From positions 434,001 to 498,000 of the forward strand of contig JAFDZS010000008.1 in the NCBI GenBank assembly GCA_018266775.1: DNA of 64,000 nt, read 5' to 3'. The position numbers were made by a program, and so were the translations under genes. The notes beneath the pieces are model-generated. The model made no database searches and was not told the origin of the DNA. It saw only the letters and a program-made list of their open reading frames with translations. Within the stretch, counting starts at the first letter, position 1, and every line of letters starts with the position of its first letter. Positions 1 to 7,727 of the stretch are shown here, one piece after another. Source of the stretch: Bacteroidota bacterium. Its GTDB lineage: Bacteria > Bacteroidota > Bacteroidia > Chitinophagales > Chitinophagaceae.

Positions 1-163
1 TTTGGCAGAACAAAACGGCGGCAGGGTCGTTAGTAGTGTCAGCAGTAAACTTAACTATCTGGTAGTGGGCGAAGATGCCGGAAGTAAACTGGAAAAGGCC
101 AAAAAGATCACTACCATTCAGATAATTAATGAGGAAGAATTTATAAAAATGCTTTCATCTTGA
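1..163 (+). CDS. ligA: NAD-dependent DNA ligase LigA, C-terminal end (partial)
   Basis: This is the 3' end of a gene that begins before the window. Reading frame 2 is open from base 2 to a TGA at 161-163 and encodes about 53 residues. They look like the second half of a BRCT domain: GGRVVSSVSSKLNYLVVGEDAGSKLEKAKK, shown here only as its segments GGRVVSSVS, LNYLVVGEDAGSKLEKA and IINEEEF. A BRCT domain of this kind ends bacterial NAD-dependent DNA ligases, which seal nicks during replication and repair. The catalytic and OB domains are outside the window, so the assignment rests on the BRCT signature alone. Other BRCT proteins are possible but less likely in bacteria. Confidence 0.8.
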   Translation, partial: LAEQNGGRVVSSVSSKLNYLVVGEDAGSKLEKAKKITTIQIINEEEFIKMLSS

Positions 164-255
164 TGAAATTGTTTTTATATTTAGCCTAACTTTATAACCT
201 TATTCATTATGGCTAACCGAAAATTAGCTGACACAAACCTTAAAATGCTAACGCA

Positions 256-819
256 ATGATCAAAAAAATTCCTGGCGAAACTTGGAAACCTATCCAGTTC
301 TCCGGTCACAAAACACTACGAAAAAAGTATGCTGTATCATCTTTGGGCAGGGCTGCAAGTTACTCCGAGAATGTTACTGAAGATGGTAAATTATTAACCG
401 GTTCCATCACCTCAGGTTACAGAACATTAAATCTTCATGTTAACGGTGGTAATGGTACGATTTACATTCACCGTGAAGTAGCAAAGCAGTTTTGCAAAAA
501 AGCATCACCCAAGCATAAATATGTGATTCATGTGAATCATAAAAAGCAAGATAACAGTTATAAGAATTTAAAATGGGCTACATTAGAAGAAGTGAGCAGC
601 CACCAGCAGTTAAGCCCTGAAAAAATTGCCTATAAAAAGCGCCAGGCTAACCGTACAGAAGGCCTGAAATTAAATGCCAACCAGGTTAAAGCCATTAAGG
701 ATATGATCAAAAATCCTAAACGCAAATTAACCTATAAGCAAATTGCTGTTAAATATAAAGTGAGTGAGATGACCCTTTACCGTATTAAAAGCGGCGAAAA
801 CTGGGGCAGGGTGAAATAA
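256..819 (+). CDS. HNH endonuclease-like protein with NUMOD4-type N-terminus and C-terminal HTH
   Basis: This 187-residue protein starts with a NUMOD4-like segment (GETWKPI, then KYAVSSLGRAASY, residues about 7-35). An HNH_3-like core follows: IHREVAKQF, then HVNHKKQDNSYKNLKWATLEE (residues about 71-116), in which the His residues and the Asn-Leu-Trp pattern resemble homing-endonuclease HNH modules. The C-terminus (residues about 135-185, TYKQIAVKYKVSEMTLYRI) looks like a helix-turn-helix. Families with this layout are free-standing homing or phage-derived nucleases, but chromosomal copies are common in Bacteroidota and may have other roles. It stands alone after ligA and is followed by its own terminator. 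Nuclease activity is inferred from the fold and not certain, because the usual paired HNH histidines are only partly recognisable. Confidence 0.65.
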   Translation: MIKKIPGETWKPIQFSGHKTLRKKYAVSSLGRAASYSENVTEDGKLLTGSITSGYRTLNLHVNGGNGTIYIHREVAKQFCKKASPKHKYVIHVNHKKQDNSYKNLKWATLEEVSSHQQLSPEKIAYKKRQANRTEGLKLNANQVKAIKDMIKNPKRKLTYKQIAVKYKVSEMTLYRIKSGENWGRVK

Positions 820-847
820 GATAATAATCTATTTCAATATTAAATTT

Positions 848-882
848 AAAGGGAACCGGGTTTCAGCTCAGTTCCCTTTTTG
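848..882 (+). terminator. Rho-independent terminator after the HNH-like gene
   Basis: AAAGGGAAC at 848-856 pairs with GTTCCCTTT at 871-879 across a 14-base loop, and a T-rich run follows. It lies 29 bases after the stop of the HNH-like gene. Confidence 0.75.
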
Positions 883-886
883 TTTG

Positions 887-902
887 CTGTACATTTGTAC
901 AG
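887..902. promoter_or_regulatory. Palindrome overlapping a putative -7 box of the DUF2461 gene
   Basis: CTGTACA and TGTACAG form a perfect 7-base inverted repeat around a TT centre. The same bases contain TACATTTG (890-897), which matches the Bacteroidota -7 element TAnnTTTG, 21 bases before the ATG at 918. No good -33 TTTG lies at the right distance, so the promoter call is tentative. A regulator binding here would cover the promoter. Confidence 0.35.
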
Positions 903-917
903 TTTAAAAATTAATTT

Positions 918-1577
918 ATGATACAATCCTCCACACTGCAGTTCTTAAAAGATTTAAGAAAGAATAATAATAAATCCTGGTTTGACGCTAACCGCAAAAG
1001 ATACGACCAGGCCAAAGAAGATTTCATTTCACAGGTTGAAAAAATCATTGCCGGTATTGGCCAGTTTGATACGCCTGTTGCTGCATTAAAAGCAAAGGAT
1101 TGTATGTTCCGCATCAACCGCGATGTGCGTTTCAGTAAAGACAAAAGCCCGTATAAAGTAAATATTGCCGCTTATTTTAACCGCAATGGTAAAAAAGCTG
1201 CAGGTGCAGGATATTATATGCATATAGAACCGGGCAATAGTTTTGTTGGTGGTGGTATCTGGATGCCCGAACCCAAAGAACTGGGGCAGATCAGGCAGGA
1301 GATTGACTATAATTTTGACGCCTGGAAAAAAATCATGAACAATGCGGCATTTAAAAAAGCTTTTCCTAAAAGTGTGGAAGGTGAAGCCCTGACCCGGCCA
1401 CCCAAAGGTTATGACGACAGCAACCCTGCAATTGAATACATTAAAAAGAAAAGTTTTGTGGTAATGCACCAGTTTACCGACAAAGAAGTATTGGATAAAG
1501 CTTTTATAAAAAATGTGCTGCAGGTATTTAAAGCCATGAAGCCATTGGTTGATTTTATTAATGCCGGAACGGAATAA
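918..1577 (+). CDS. DUF2461 family protein
   Basis: This 219-residue soluble protein matches the DUF2461 (TIGR02453-type) family. Recognisable features are the start LQFLKDLRKNNNKSWFDANR (residues about 8-27), then KDCMFRINRDVRFSKDKSPYKVN in the middle (about residues 61-83), followed by a glycine-rich YYMHIEPGNSFVGGGIWMPEP block. The family is widespread in Bacteroidota and its biochemical function is not known; no catalytic residues can be assigned. The length is normal for the family. The ATG at 918 is preceded by a TAnnTTTG-like box and the gene is followed by a strong terminator, so it appears to be a single-gene transcription unit. Confidence 0.85.
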   Translation: MIQSSTLQFLKDLRKNNNKSWFDANRKRYDQAKEDFISQVEKIIAGIGQFDTPVAALKAKDCMFRINRDVRFSKDKSPYKVNIAAYFNRNGKKAAGAGYYMHIEPGNSFVGGGIWMPEPKELGQIRQEIDYNFDAWKKIMNNAAFKKAFPKSVEGEALTRPPKGYDDSNPAIEYIKKKSFVVMHQFTDKEVLDKAFIKNVLQVFKAMKPLVDFINAGTE

Positions 1578-1606
1578 CCAGGTAAACCATTATTCAACCA
1601 GGAGCA

Positions 1607-1659
1607 GCAAGGGAAAAGCAAAATAAAAAAATGGCTGCCTTTCCCTTGCAGCTTTTTTT
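1607..1659 (+). terminator. Terminator of the DUF2461 gene
   Basis: GCAAGGGAAA at 1607-1616 pairs perfectly with TTTCCCTTGC at 1640-1649, and a run of T follows at 1653-1659. The loop is long (23 bases). It lies 30 bases after the stop codon. Confidence 0.7.
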
Positions 1660-1682
1660 ACATTAAATCGTTACCGCACTTC

Positions 1683-1714
1683 AAAAAAATGGCCAGAGAT
1701 AAAAATCTCCGGCC
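1683..1714 (-). terminator. Terminator facing the cupin/JmjC gene
   Basis: On the minus strand GGCC-GAGAT pairs with ATCTC-GGCC (1691-1714), with one mismatch and a 4-base loop, followed by seven T residues (the A run at 1683-1689 on the plus strand). It is about 220 bases beyond the stop of the minus-strand cupin gene. The stretch 1715-1937 between them shows no other gene or clear structure. Confidence 0.65.
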
Positions 1715-1937
1715 TTGCTTACCTCTGAAACCACAAGAAAAAAAGGTAATAAATGTCTTTATTATAGATATTATTAGTGAATAAGTTTGTTAACTGGAGT
1801 TACAGTAAGCTGAATTGGATAATAAACCCGGGTATTGCACTGCAATTTCCCTGAAGCTTTAAATAAGATTGGAGTTGGATTAAATAACCTAGCAGGATGT
1901 AAAAATAAGGTTTTTTTTGAAGTTACGTAATTTATTT

Positions 1938-2822
1938 TTATTTAATTTTTGCAAAAGATCTCAGTTCCCGGTCGGCAAATTCATACACTTTTTTCTTCTT
2001 CCTGTCATACCACCATTTAGGGGCCGTTTTTTTCATCAGGGTATCAATGTTGCGCATGCCAAACAACTTCCATAAACCATCCAGTTTACCACCTACACCG
2101 CTCTGCAAAGCCCTGAGGCTCATTGCAAAACCAGCATCTAAGTATTCCATATGATGCCAGTAGCCCGCAGGCATGAAAAGAGTATCCCCGTGTTCTAAAA
2201 TAATTTCGTAACCTTTGGCCAGTTCTACTGCCGGAAAGTTTTTATAATCAAAATCCTGGCTGTAATTGGCAAAGTTGGCAAGGCTCAAAACTTCCCAGGG
2301 TTTACGGTATAACTTATACTGCTCGCTAAAAGGGAAAAGCAGCACTTTTTTACGGCCAATAAACTGGGTATGCAGGATATGGCTCATATCAATATCAAAG
2401 TGCATGTGTGTAATAGATCCCTGCCCGCCCACAAAAAGCATCGGGTATTTTTTTACAAATCCTTTCATCAAATGATCAGGCCAGCTGAAATCAGAAACAA
2501 TCTGTGGCGCATGCTGAAAAATATTGAACAGAAAAATCCGCAGGTCAAGCGGGCCGGCTTGTACTTTCTCCAGGTATTCGCCAAATTTCATGTATGCATC
2601 AGCAGTATTAATAGGCGTATAAGCATCGCTCTTAACATTATTGTATACCCCCACTTCTTTGTCGCCAACGATATCAATAAAAAAATCCCATGTCCATTTT
2701 TGGTATGCAGGCCATTCCTTTGAAAGATTCCTGATCACCAAAGGCTTCATGGTATTGTAATAATTCTTCTTAAAATCTTCGGGCGAAATACTGTCTACCC
2801 TGTCAACAGCGTGCAGTTGCAT
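1938..2822 (-). CDS. Cupin-like / JmjC-domain protein
   Basis: This 294-residue protein belongs to the cupin_8/JmjC-like group of putative Fe(II)/2-oxoglutarate oxygenases. The iron-binding pattern is visible as H-x-D in THMHFDIDMSH (about residue 140) and a distal His in PAGYWHHMEY (about residue 220). The N-terminus KPLVIRNLSKEWPAYQKWTWDFF is also typical of the family. No signal peptide or membrane segment is present, so it should act in the cytoplasm. Family members hydroxylate protein side chains or small molecules; the substrate here cannot be deduced. It is divergent from the paaR gene, with about 100 bases between them that carry a palindromic operator, so PaaR could influence it. Confidence 0.8.
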   Translation of the reverse strand: MQLHAVDRVDSISPEDFKKNYYNTMKPLVIRNLSKEWPAYQKWTWDFFIDIVGDKEVGVYNNVKSDAYTPINTADAYMKFGEYLEKVQAGPLDLRIFLFNIFQHAPQIVSDFSWPDHLMKGFVKKYPMLFVGGQGSITHMHFDIDMSHILHTQFIGRKKVLLFPFSEQYKLYRKPWEVLSLANFANYSQDFDYKNFPAVELAKGYEIILEHGDTLFMPAGYWHHMEYLDAGFAMSLRALQSGVGGKLDGLWKLFGMRNIDTLMKKTAPKWWYDRKKKKVYEFADRELRSFAKIK

Positions 2823-2889
2823 AAATTCAATTTAGCTGCGCAAAATTAATAATTATACCGGCAGAAAAGATACAAAAACTATTTAAAAA

Positions 2890-2911
2890 AAAACTAATAA
2901 GCGTTAGTTTT
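2890..2911. promoter_or_regulatory. Palindromic operator upstream of paaR
   Basis: The core CTAATAAGCGTTAG, extended by AAAA and TTTT flanks, forms an imperfect palindrome. It overlaps TAGTTTTG (2905-2912), a match to the Bacteroidota -7 box TAnnTTTG, and ends 14 bases before the paaR ATG. Nearly the same sequence lies upstream of paaA (7677-7694). The half-sites resemble the CNAACGNNCGTTNG site recalled for PaaR of Thermus. Autoregulation by the adjacent TetR protein is inferred. Confidence 0.65.
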
Positions 2912-2925
2912 GTAAAAAAGCAGAC

Positions 2926-3519
2926 ATGGCCAAAATCAAGCCGGGCAAAAACACCAGTAAAAAAGAAGTGATCATTAAAAGTGCATCCGTACTTTTCAGA
3001 ACCCGGGGGTTCAGTGCTGCAACCATGCGGGAACTGGCCGAGGCGGTAGGTGTTGAAGCGCCCAGCCTTTACAATCATATCGGCAGCAAAAGTGAAATAC
3101 TGCAGGCCATTTGCTTTAAAGTAGCCAACGCTTTTAACGACCAGCTTGCAGCAATTGAAACACAACAGGTAAATACCATCAGCAAACTGGAGCACATTAT
3201 ACGCTTTCATATACAGATGATGATGAATTATTACGATGAGGTTTTTGTTGCCAACCACGACTGGAAGCACCTGGAAGAACCTTACCTGAGTAATTTCCTG
3301 ATGCAGCGCCGCAATTATGAAAAAAGACTGGTGGCCATTATGGAAGAAGGCATCAGAAAAAAAGAATGCAAAAACCTCAATCCATTTGTAGTGGTGCTCA
3401 CTATGCTTTCCGCAGTGCGTGGGTTGGAATTCTGGCAGCGCCATAAAAAAAACATCAGCGTAAAAGTGCTGGAAGATGATATGGTAAACCAGTTATTAAA
3501 AGGTATAACAGCAAAGTAA
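2926..3519 (+). CDS. paaR: TetR/AcrR family regulator, probable PaaR repressor of phenylacetate genes
   Basis: This 197-residue regulator has a TetR N-terminal helix-turn-helix at residues about 10-57 (KKEVIIKSASVLFRTRGFSAATMRELAEAVGVEAPSLYNHIGSK, given here for its pattern: VLFRTRGFSAATMRELA then PSLYNHIGSK). An all-helical ligand domain follows. It lies 19 bases upstream of paaE and is probably cotranscribed with it. The same palindrome occurs at its own promoter and in front of paaA. In TetR-type PaaR systems, phenylacetyl-CoA releases the repressor; that ligand is assumed here from context. The family call is secure; the PaaR role rests on the neighbours and the shared operator. Confidence 0.75.
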   Translation: MAKIKPGKNTSKKEVIIKSASVLFRTRGFSAATMRELAEAVGVEAPSLYNHIGSKSEILQAICFKVANAFNDQLAAIETQQVNTISKLEHIIRFHIQMMMNYYDEVFVANHDWKHLEEPYLSNFLMQRRNYEKRLVAIMEEGIRKKECKNLNPFVVVLTMLSAVRGLEFWQRHKKNISVKVLEDDMVNQLLKGITAK

Positions 3520-3538
3520 ACACGAAAAAAGTTTAAAA

Positions 3539-4615
3539 ATGGCCGTTCATTTTCATACCCTAAGGGTAAAAAATGTAAAAAAAGAAACCCCTGACTGCGT
3601 ATCAATCAGTTTTGATATTCCGCAAACACTGCAGCAGGAGTTTATGTTTGAACAGGGGCAAAACATTACCATCAAAAAAAATATTGGTGGAGAAGAAGTG
3701 CGCCGCTCCTACTCCATCTGCACAGCACCATTTGAAAATGAATTGAAGGTTGCCGTAAAAAAAGTAGCCGGGGGAAAATTTTCCAGCTTTGCCAACGATA
3801 CTTTGCAGGCTGGTGATGTGCTGGAAGTTTTACCACCTACAGGAAAATTCAATACTAAACTGCAGACTGCCCATCAAAAAAACTATCTGGCTTTTGCAGC
3901 AGGCAGTGGTATTACGCCTGTATTATCCATCATAAAAACCACGCTGCAAACAGAACCGCAAAGCCGGTTTACGCTGGTGTTTGGTAACCGCAGCCGCTCC
4001 TCCATCATTTTTTTTGAAGAGCTGGAAGCCTTGAAAAATAAATACCTGCAACGGTTTACACTGATCAATATTTTAAGCCGCGAAAAAACAGACGCCGCCA
4101 TTCACTCCGGCCGTATAGATGCGGAAAAACTCCCTGCACTGGAAAAACTGGTGCGATATGAAGCTATCGATGACTTCTTTATTTGCGGCCCTGAAGAGAT
4201 GATCTTTTGCGTGAAAGATTTTTTAACTGAAAAGGGAATTGATAAGAAGAAAATTCATTTTGAATTGTTTACCACACCCGGTGTTAAGAAAGTGGAAAGC
4301 ATAAAGCAGGAGAATGAAAGCAATAGCGGGCCAAAAAGCAACATCACTGTAAAGCTGGATGGCAGAAGTTTTGATTTTGAATTGGGTTTTGACAAGCAAT
4401 CTATTCTTGATGCAGCATTACAACAGGGTGCAGACTTACCTTTTGCCTGCAAAGGTGGCGTATGCTGTACCTGTAAGGCCAAACTGCTGGAAGGACAAGT
4501 GGAAATGGAAGTGAACTGGGGACTGGAACATGACGAGGTTGAAAAAGGATATATCCTTACCTGCCAAAGCCGCCCGGTTACAGAAAAAGTAACGGTAGAC
4601 TTTGACATAAAATAA
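3539..4615 (+). CDS. paaE: Phenylacetyl-CoA epoxidase, reductase subunit PaaE
   Basis: This 358-residue flavoprotein passes electrons from NAD(P)H through FAD and a 2Fe-2S cluster to the PaaABC epoxidase. The FAD domain shows RRSYSICTAP (residues about 59-68), the nucleotide domain shows AAGSGITPVLSI (about 120-131) and CGPEEMI, and the plant-type ferredoxin domain carries Cys304, Cys309, Cys312 and Cys342. Length and domain order are normal for PaaE. It follows paaR by 19 bases, unlike many clusters in which it sits directly after paaD. A terminator-like hairpin follows the stop, so it is transcribed separately from paaABCD. Confidence 0.93.
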   Translation: MAVHFHTLRVKNVKKETPDCVSISFDIPQTLQQEFMFEQGQNITIKKNIGGEEVRRSYSICTAPFENELKVAVKKVAGGKFSSFANDTLQAGDVLEVLPPTGKFNTKLQTAHQKNYLAFAAGSGITPVLSIIKTTLQTEPQSRFTLVFGNRSRSSIIFFEELEALKNKYLQRFTLINILSREKTDAAIHSGRIDAEKLPALEKLVRYEAIDDFFICGPEEMIFCVKDFLTEKGIDKKKIHFELFTTPGVKKVESIKQENESNSGPKSNITVKLDGRSFDFELGFDKQSILDAALQQGADLPFACKGGVCCTCKAKLLEGQVEMEVNWGLEHDEVEKGYILTCQSRPVTEKVTVDFDIK

Positions 4616-4627
4616 ATGCTGCGAAAA

Positions 4628-4660
4628 AAAGCCCGTTGCATAAGCAACAGGCTTTTGGAA
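4628..4660. terminator. Bidirectional terminator after paaE
   Basis: GCC-c-GTTGC pairs with GCAAC-a-GGC around an ATAA loop. It has A-rich and T-rich flanks on both sides, so it can serve paaE and the facing small ORF at 4668-4928. Confidence 0.6.
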
Positions 4661-4667
4661 AAAAAAC

Positions 4668-4928
4668 CTACATCGCATTAAACTTAACATTTGATAACAC
4701 CCCATTATCAAAGTAGTTTATCATCCCGTTCATTAAACAGGATGATAAACCGAAAATAATAACTGACCAAAAACTTCCCAGCGCCAGAATATAACCATAC
4801 CGCGTACCCTGTTTTACAATACTTTTTTCCGCATTACAAATAATACAGGATGCCAACTTCAATTTACAGGTTAAATTTTCATCAAAATCACCAATTGAAC
4901 CATACTTAATTTGAAGTAGTTGCACCAT
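4668..4928 (-). CDS. Possible small membrane protein with CxxC
   Basis: This 86-codon ORF fills the gap between paaE and the kinase on the opposite strand. The predicted protein has an N-terminal soluble part with clustered cysteines (LTCKLKLASCIICNAEK, residues about 19-35) and one hydrophobic stretch (YILALGSFWSVIIFGLSSCL, about 46-65). It ends next to a terminator that also faces it. I do not recognise the family. The amino-acid composition looks protein-like and not random, but there is no clear ribosome site, so it may be spurious. Confidence 0.4.
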   Translation of the reverse strand: MVQLLQIKYGSIGDFDENLTCKLKLASCIICNAEKSIVKQGTRYGYILALGSFWSVIIFGLSSCLMNGMINYFDNGVLSNVKFNAM

Positions 4929-4977
4929 TATTAAATAAAATAGATATTTTTATAGCACATTCATTACTGCATCGTAA

Positions 4978-6909
4978 ATGAGAACCTTATCCCGGATTAT
5001 ACTGCTGATCACATTATATTTGTGTGCACCGGGCATCCCTGCGCAAACCCGGATTATTGATAACCTGAAAAGGAGTATCCGTCTCGCAGGCAACCAGCAA
5101 CAACAGTTAAAAGCCATCTTTGACCTGTGCGATCTTGGGTATACTTTACATCCTGATACATTAATGGTTTATGCACTTCAGGGCCTGTCGCTGTCTCAAC
5201 AAATGAAAGACATGGATAGTGAACTGAATGCACAATTTTATATTACGGGTGCATTAACTGCTAAAGGATTGATTGATTCTTCATTAAGCCTTGCTGATAA
5301 GGCTTTAGACCTCGCCTCATCAAAGTTGGATGACCCTGCGTTACTCGCCAATTTATACAACCAGAAAGGGCGGTGTTATGTTAGGAAAAACCAGTACAAA
5401 GAAGCTATTGAAATGGGTTATCAAACCATTGCTTATGGCGAAAAAGCCGGTGATGTACTGCTGCAGGTAAAGGGTAAAACACTGATTGGTTGGGCTTACC
5501 TTGAAATGGAACAGCTGCGTGATGCCCTCAATTGGCATTTAAAAGCATTGCATACCACTAACGACAGTGTATTATTGGGCAAATATGCTATACTGTTTGC
5601 CAACCTGGCTACCAACTATAATGGTGTAGGCCAAATTGATTCCGCATATTACTTTATTGACAAAGGGGTTTATTATGCACGCAAATATGAAAACCTGTTT
5701 GCATTGTCCAATTGCCTGGCCATCGAATCTGAACTGTATGTAAAAAATGGAAAAGCCAAATTATCAGAACCACTCTTAAAAGAAGTGGTGGAAATCAGGA
5801 AACTGATTGGCGATCCTTTTTACATTGCTTCAGACCTGTCTCAATTGGGATTTTATTATGCCCATTATGGCCAGCCGGAAAAGGGTATTGAGGTATGCAA
5901 TGAAGGCATTGCCCTTGCCATGAAATATAAACTAGATACTAAATTATTTTTCCTCTATGGCAGCCTTGCTGATAATTATAAAGCACTTGGCGATACAGAA
6001 AAATATGCCGCAGTACTGGAAAAAATTATAGCGTTAAAGGATTCTGTGTACCAGAAAAATTCAGCGGCAGCATTATCTGAAATGCAGGCGAAATATGATG
6101 TTCAAAAGAAAGAGAACCTCATCATACAGCAAAAGTTCGACATCAGGCAAAAAGAATATTTATTTTACGGGTCCCTGTTGCTTTTATTACTGGGTGCTTT
6201 GGCGGGTTGGGTAATCTTTATTAACTATAAACGCAAACAAAAAATAAAACTGCTGCAGATGCAGGAAGAAGAAAAAATTATCTCTGCCATTGCTGTAACC
6301 AGGGCGGGTGAAAATGAACGTAAACGTATAGCCGCAGATTTGCACGACAATATTGGCGCTTACGCATCGGCTATCAGCGCAGAAGTGGAAAAAATTGGTG
6401 ACAGTGTGGAAGTAAAACATAAAGGCACCTATGAAAACCTTAAACTGCATTCACAGGAAATCATCAATTCCTTAAGGGATACTATTTGGGTGTTGAACAA
6501 GGAAAATATTACTTTAACGGGCATCAGTGACAGGGTGAAAAACCTGCTCAATAAATTAAGGCCCACCTATAACCATATTCAGTTTACCACTTCAGAACGA
6601 ATTACAAAAGATGTAGTGATCAGCTCAAAAGTTGCATTTAATATTTTCCGCATTATACAGGAAGCGGTACACAATGCTATCAAGCACAGCGGGGCAAAGA
6701 ATATCCTGGTGAATATGATAGCAAATGATACCGTAACCATACAGGTAAAAGACGATGGAACAGGTTTTGCCCCCAATCCTTCCTCCGCTACCGGCAATGG
6801 CATGCTGAATATGAAAAGCCGTGCGCAGGATGCGGGGTTGCAGCTGGATATTACTTCCCATGGCGGAGAAGGAACAACAGTTGAGGTTCGCCTGGCTACT
6901 ACAAATTAG
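4978..6909 (+). CDS. TPR-containing sensor histidine kinase (NarL/LuxR-type)
   Basis: This 643-residue protein starts with a signal peptide (to about residue 22, ending IPAQ). A long tetratricopeptide-rich periplasmic region follows (about 30-380), then one membrane segment near residues 395-417 (YLFYGSLLLLLLGALAGW) and a cytoplasmic kinase. The phosphoacceptor motif ERKRIAADLHDNIGAY near residue 455 is of the HisKA_3 type, and the ATP-binding domain (IIQEAVHNAIKHSGA, then DDGTGF) ends the protein. Such TPR kinases are frequent in Bacteroidota, and the sensed signal is usually unknown. The response regulator gene follows after 51 bases. Its position inside the paa region suggests, but does not prove, a link to aromatic catabolism. 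Confidence 0.85.
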   Translation: MRTLSRIILLITLYLCAPGIPAQTRIIDNLKRSIRLAGNQQQQLKAIFDLCDLGYTLHPDTLMVYALQGLSLSQQMKDMDSELNAQFYITGALTAKGLIDSSLSLADKALDLASSKLDDPALLANLYNQKGRCYVRKNQYKEAIEMGYQTIAYGEKAGDVLLQVKGKTLIGWAYLEMEQLRDALNWHLKALHTTNDSVLLGKYAILFANLATNYNGVGQIDSAYYFIDKGVYYARKYENLFALSNCLAIESELYVKNGKAKLSEPLLKEVVEIRKLIGDPFYIASDLSQLGFYYAHYGQPEKGIEVCNEGIALAMKYKLDTKLFFLYGSLADNYKALGDTEKYAAVLEKIIALKDSVYQKNSAAALSEMQAKYDVQKKENLIIQQKFDIRQKEYLFYGSLLLLLLGALAGWVIFINYKRKQKIKLLQMQEEEKIISAIAVTRAGENERKRIAADLHDNIGAYASAISAEVEKIGDSVEVKHKGTYENLKLHSQEIINSLRDTIWVLNKENITLTGISDRVKNLLNKLRPTYNHIQFTTSERITKDVVISSKVAFNIFRIIQEAVHNAIKHSGAKNILVNMIANDTVTIQVKDDGTGFAPNPSSATGNGMLNMKSRAQDAGLQLDITSHGGEGTTVEVRLATTN

Positions 6910-6960
6910 GTATTATGAATTCATACAAATTTTATCAACTTGTATATTGAAACAACCGCT

Positions 6961-7641
6961 ATGAGTAAACCCGCAAGGATAGGTTTGGTAGATGACAAGG
7001 CTGTAAACCGCACCAGCATTGCCGATAAAATAAAACAGTTTGAAGATCTTGATTTTTGTTTTACTGCCATTAACGGTAACGATTGCCTGGAGCAACTGAA
7101 GGGCTTGCCATTCGAAAAATTACCACAGGTTGTTTTTATGGACCTCGAAATGCCGGAGCTGGATGGTGTGCAAACCATCAGCATTGCCCGTTCTTTATAC
7201 CCCGATATTTCATTTATTGTGCTCACTGTGTTTGATGATGATGACAAGATTTTTGAAGCCATCAGGGCGGGAGCGCATGGTTATTTATTGAAAGATGAAA
7301 GTGCTGTTGGATTGCACAATGCCATTACCAATGTGCTGGAAAATGGCGGTGCGCCAATGAGTCCTGCTATTGCCCGCAAAGCGCTGCAACTGCTCAGCCG
7401 TTCCGACGTAAACCTTTCCTCCAAATCTGCCGAGCCAGTGATACTCGATACCCTTCTCACCGAAAGGGAAAAAGAAATATTGCTGCATACCATCAATGGC
7501 TACGACGCCAAACGCATTGCCGGTATTTTAGACATCAGTGTACTCACCATCCGCAAGCATATTGCCAATATTTACCAAAAGCTGCATGTAAACAGTAAAG
7601 CACAGATCATTAACCTGGCACACAAAAATAACTGGGTATAA
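6961..7641 (+). CDS. LuxR/NarL-family response regulator
   Basis: This 226-residue protein has a receiver domain at residues about 5-125, with the phosphoacceptor Asp near residue 61 in VVFMDLEMPELDG and the Thr/Lys positions in IVLTVFDDDD and YLLKDES. A C-terminal LuxR helix-turn-helix (LTEREKEILLHTINGYDAKRIA and TIRKHIANIYQKL, about 165-220) follows. The ATG at 6961 was chosen because the upstream in-frame codon at 6940 is TTG. It pairs with the kinase just upstream. It lies 86 bases before paaA, with the paaA operator between them, and no terminator is visible. Confidence 0.88.
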   Translation: MSKPARIGLVDDKAVNRTSIADKIKQFEDLDFCFTAINGNDCLEQLKGLPFEKLPQVVFMDLEMPELDGVQTISIARSLYPDISFIVLTVFDDDDKIFEAIRAGAHGYLLKDESAVGLHNAITNVLENGGAPMSPAIARKALQLLSRSDVNLSSKSAEPVILDTLLTEREKEILLHTINGYDAKRIAGILDISVLTIRKHIANIYQKLHVNSKAQIINLAHKNNWV

Positions 7642-7676
7642 CCCTTTTCCCCGCCTTATTTTCTTTTTGACTTTTT

Positions 7677-7694
7677 AACTAACACTTGTTAGTT
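7677..7694. promoter_or_regulatory. Palindromic operator upstream of paaA
   Basis: AACTAACACTTGTTAGTT is an imperfect palindrome 33 bases before the paaA ATG. Over a 20-base alignment it shares the outer AACTAA and GTTAGTTTT with the site upstream of paaR. It is the likely PaaR binding site for the paaABCD transcript. No good TAnnTTTG box with correct spacing was found nearby. Confidence 0.65.
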
Positions 7695-7727
7695 TTTTAT
7701 ATTATTTTTACAGCCTAAACTATTGTT

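Noticed and set aside
2827..3444. Long minus-strand frame opposite paaR
   Set aside because: It lies antisense to a clear TetR gene, has a His/Phe/Cys-rich composition without a recognisable domain, and is explained by codon bias of the real gene.
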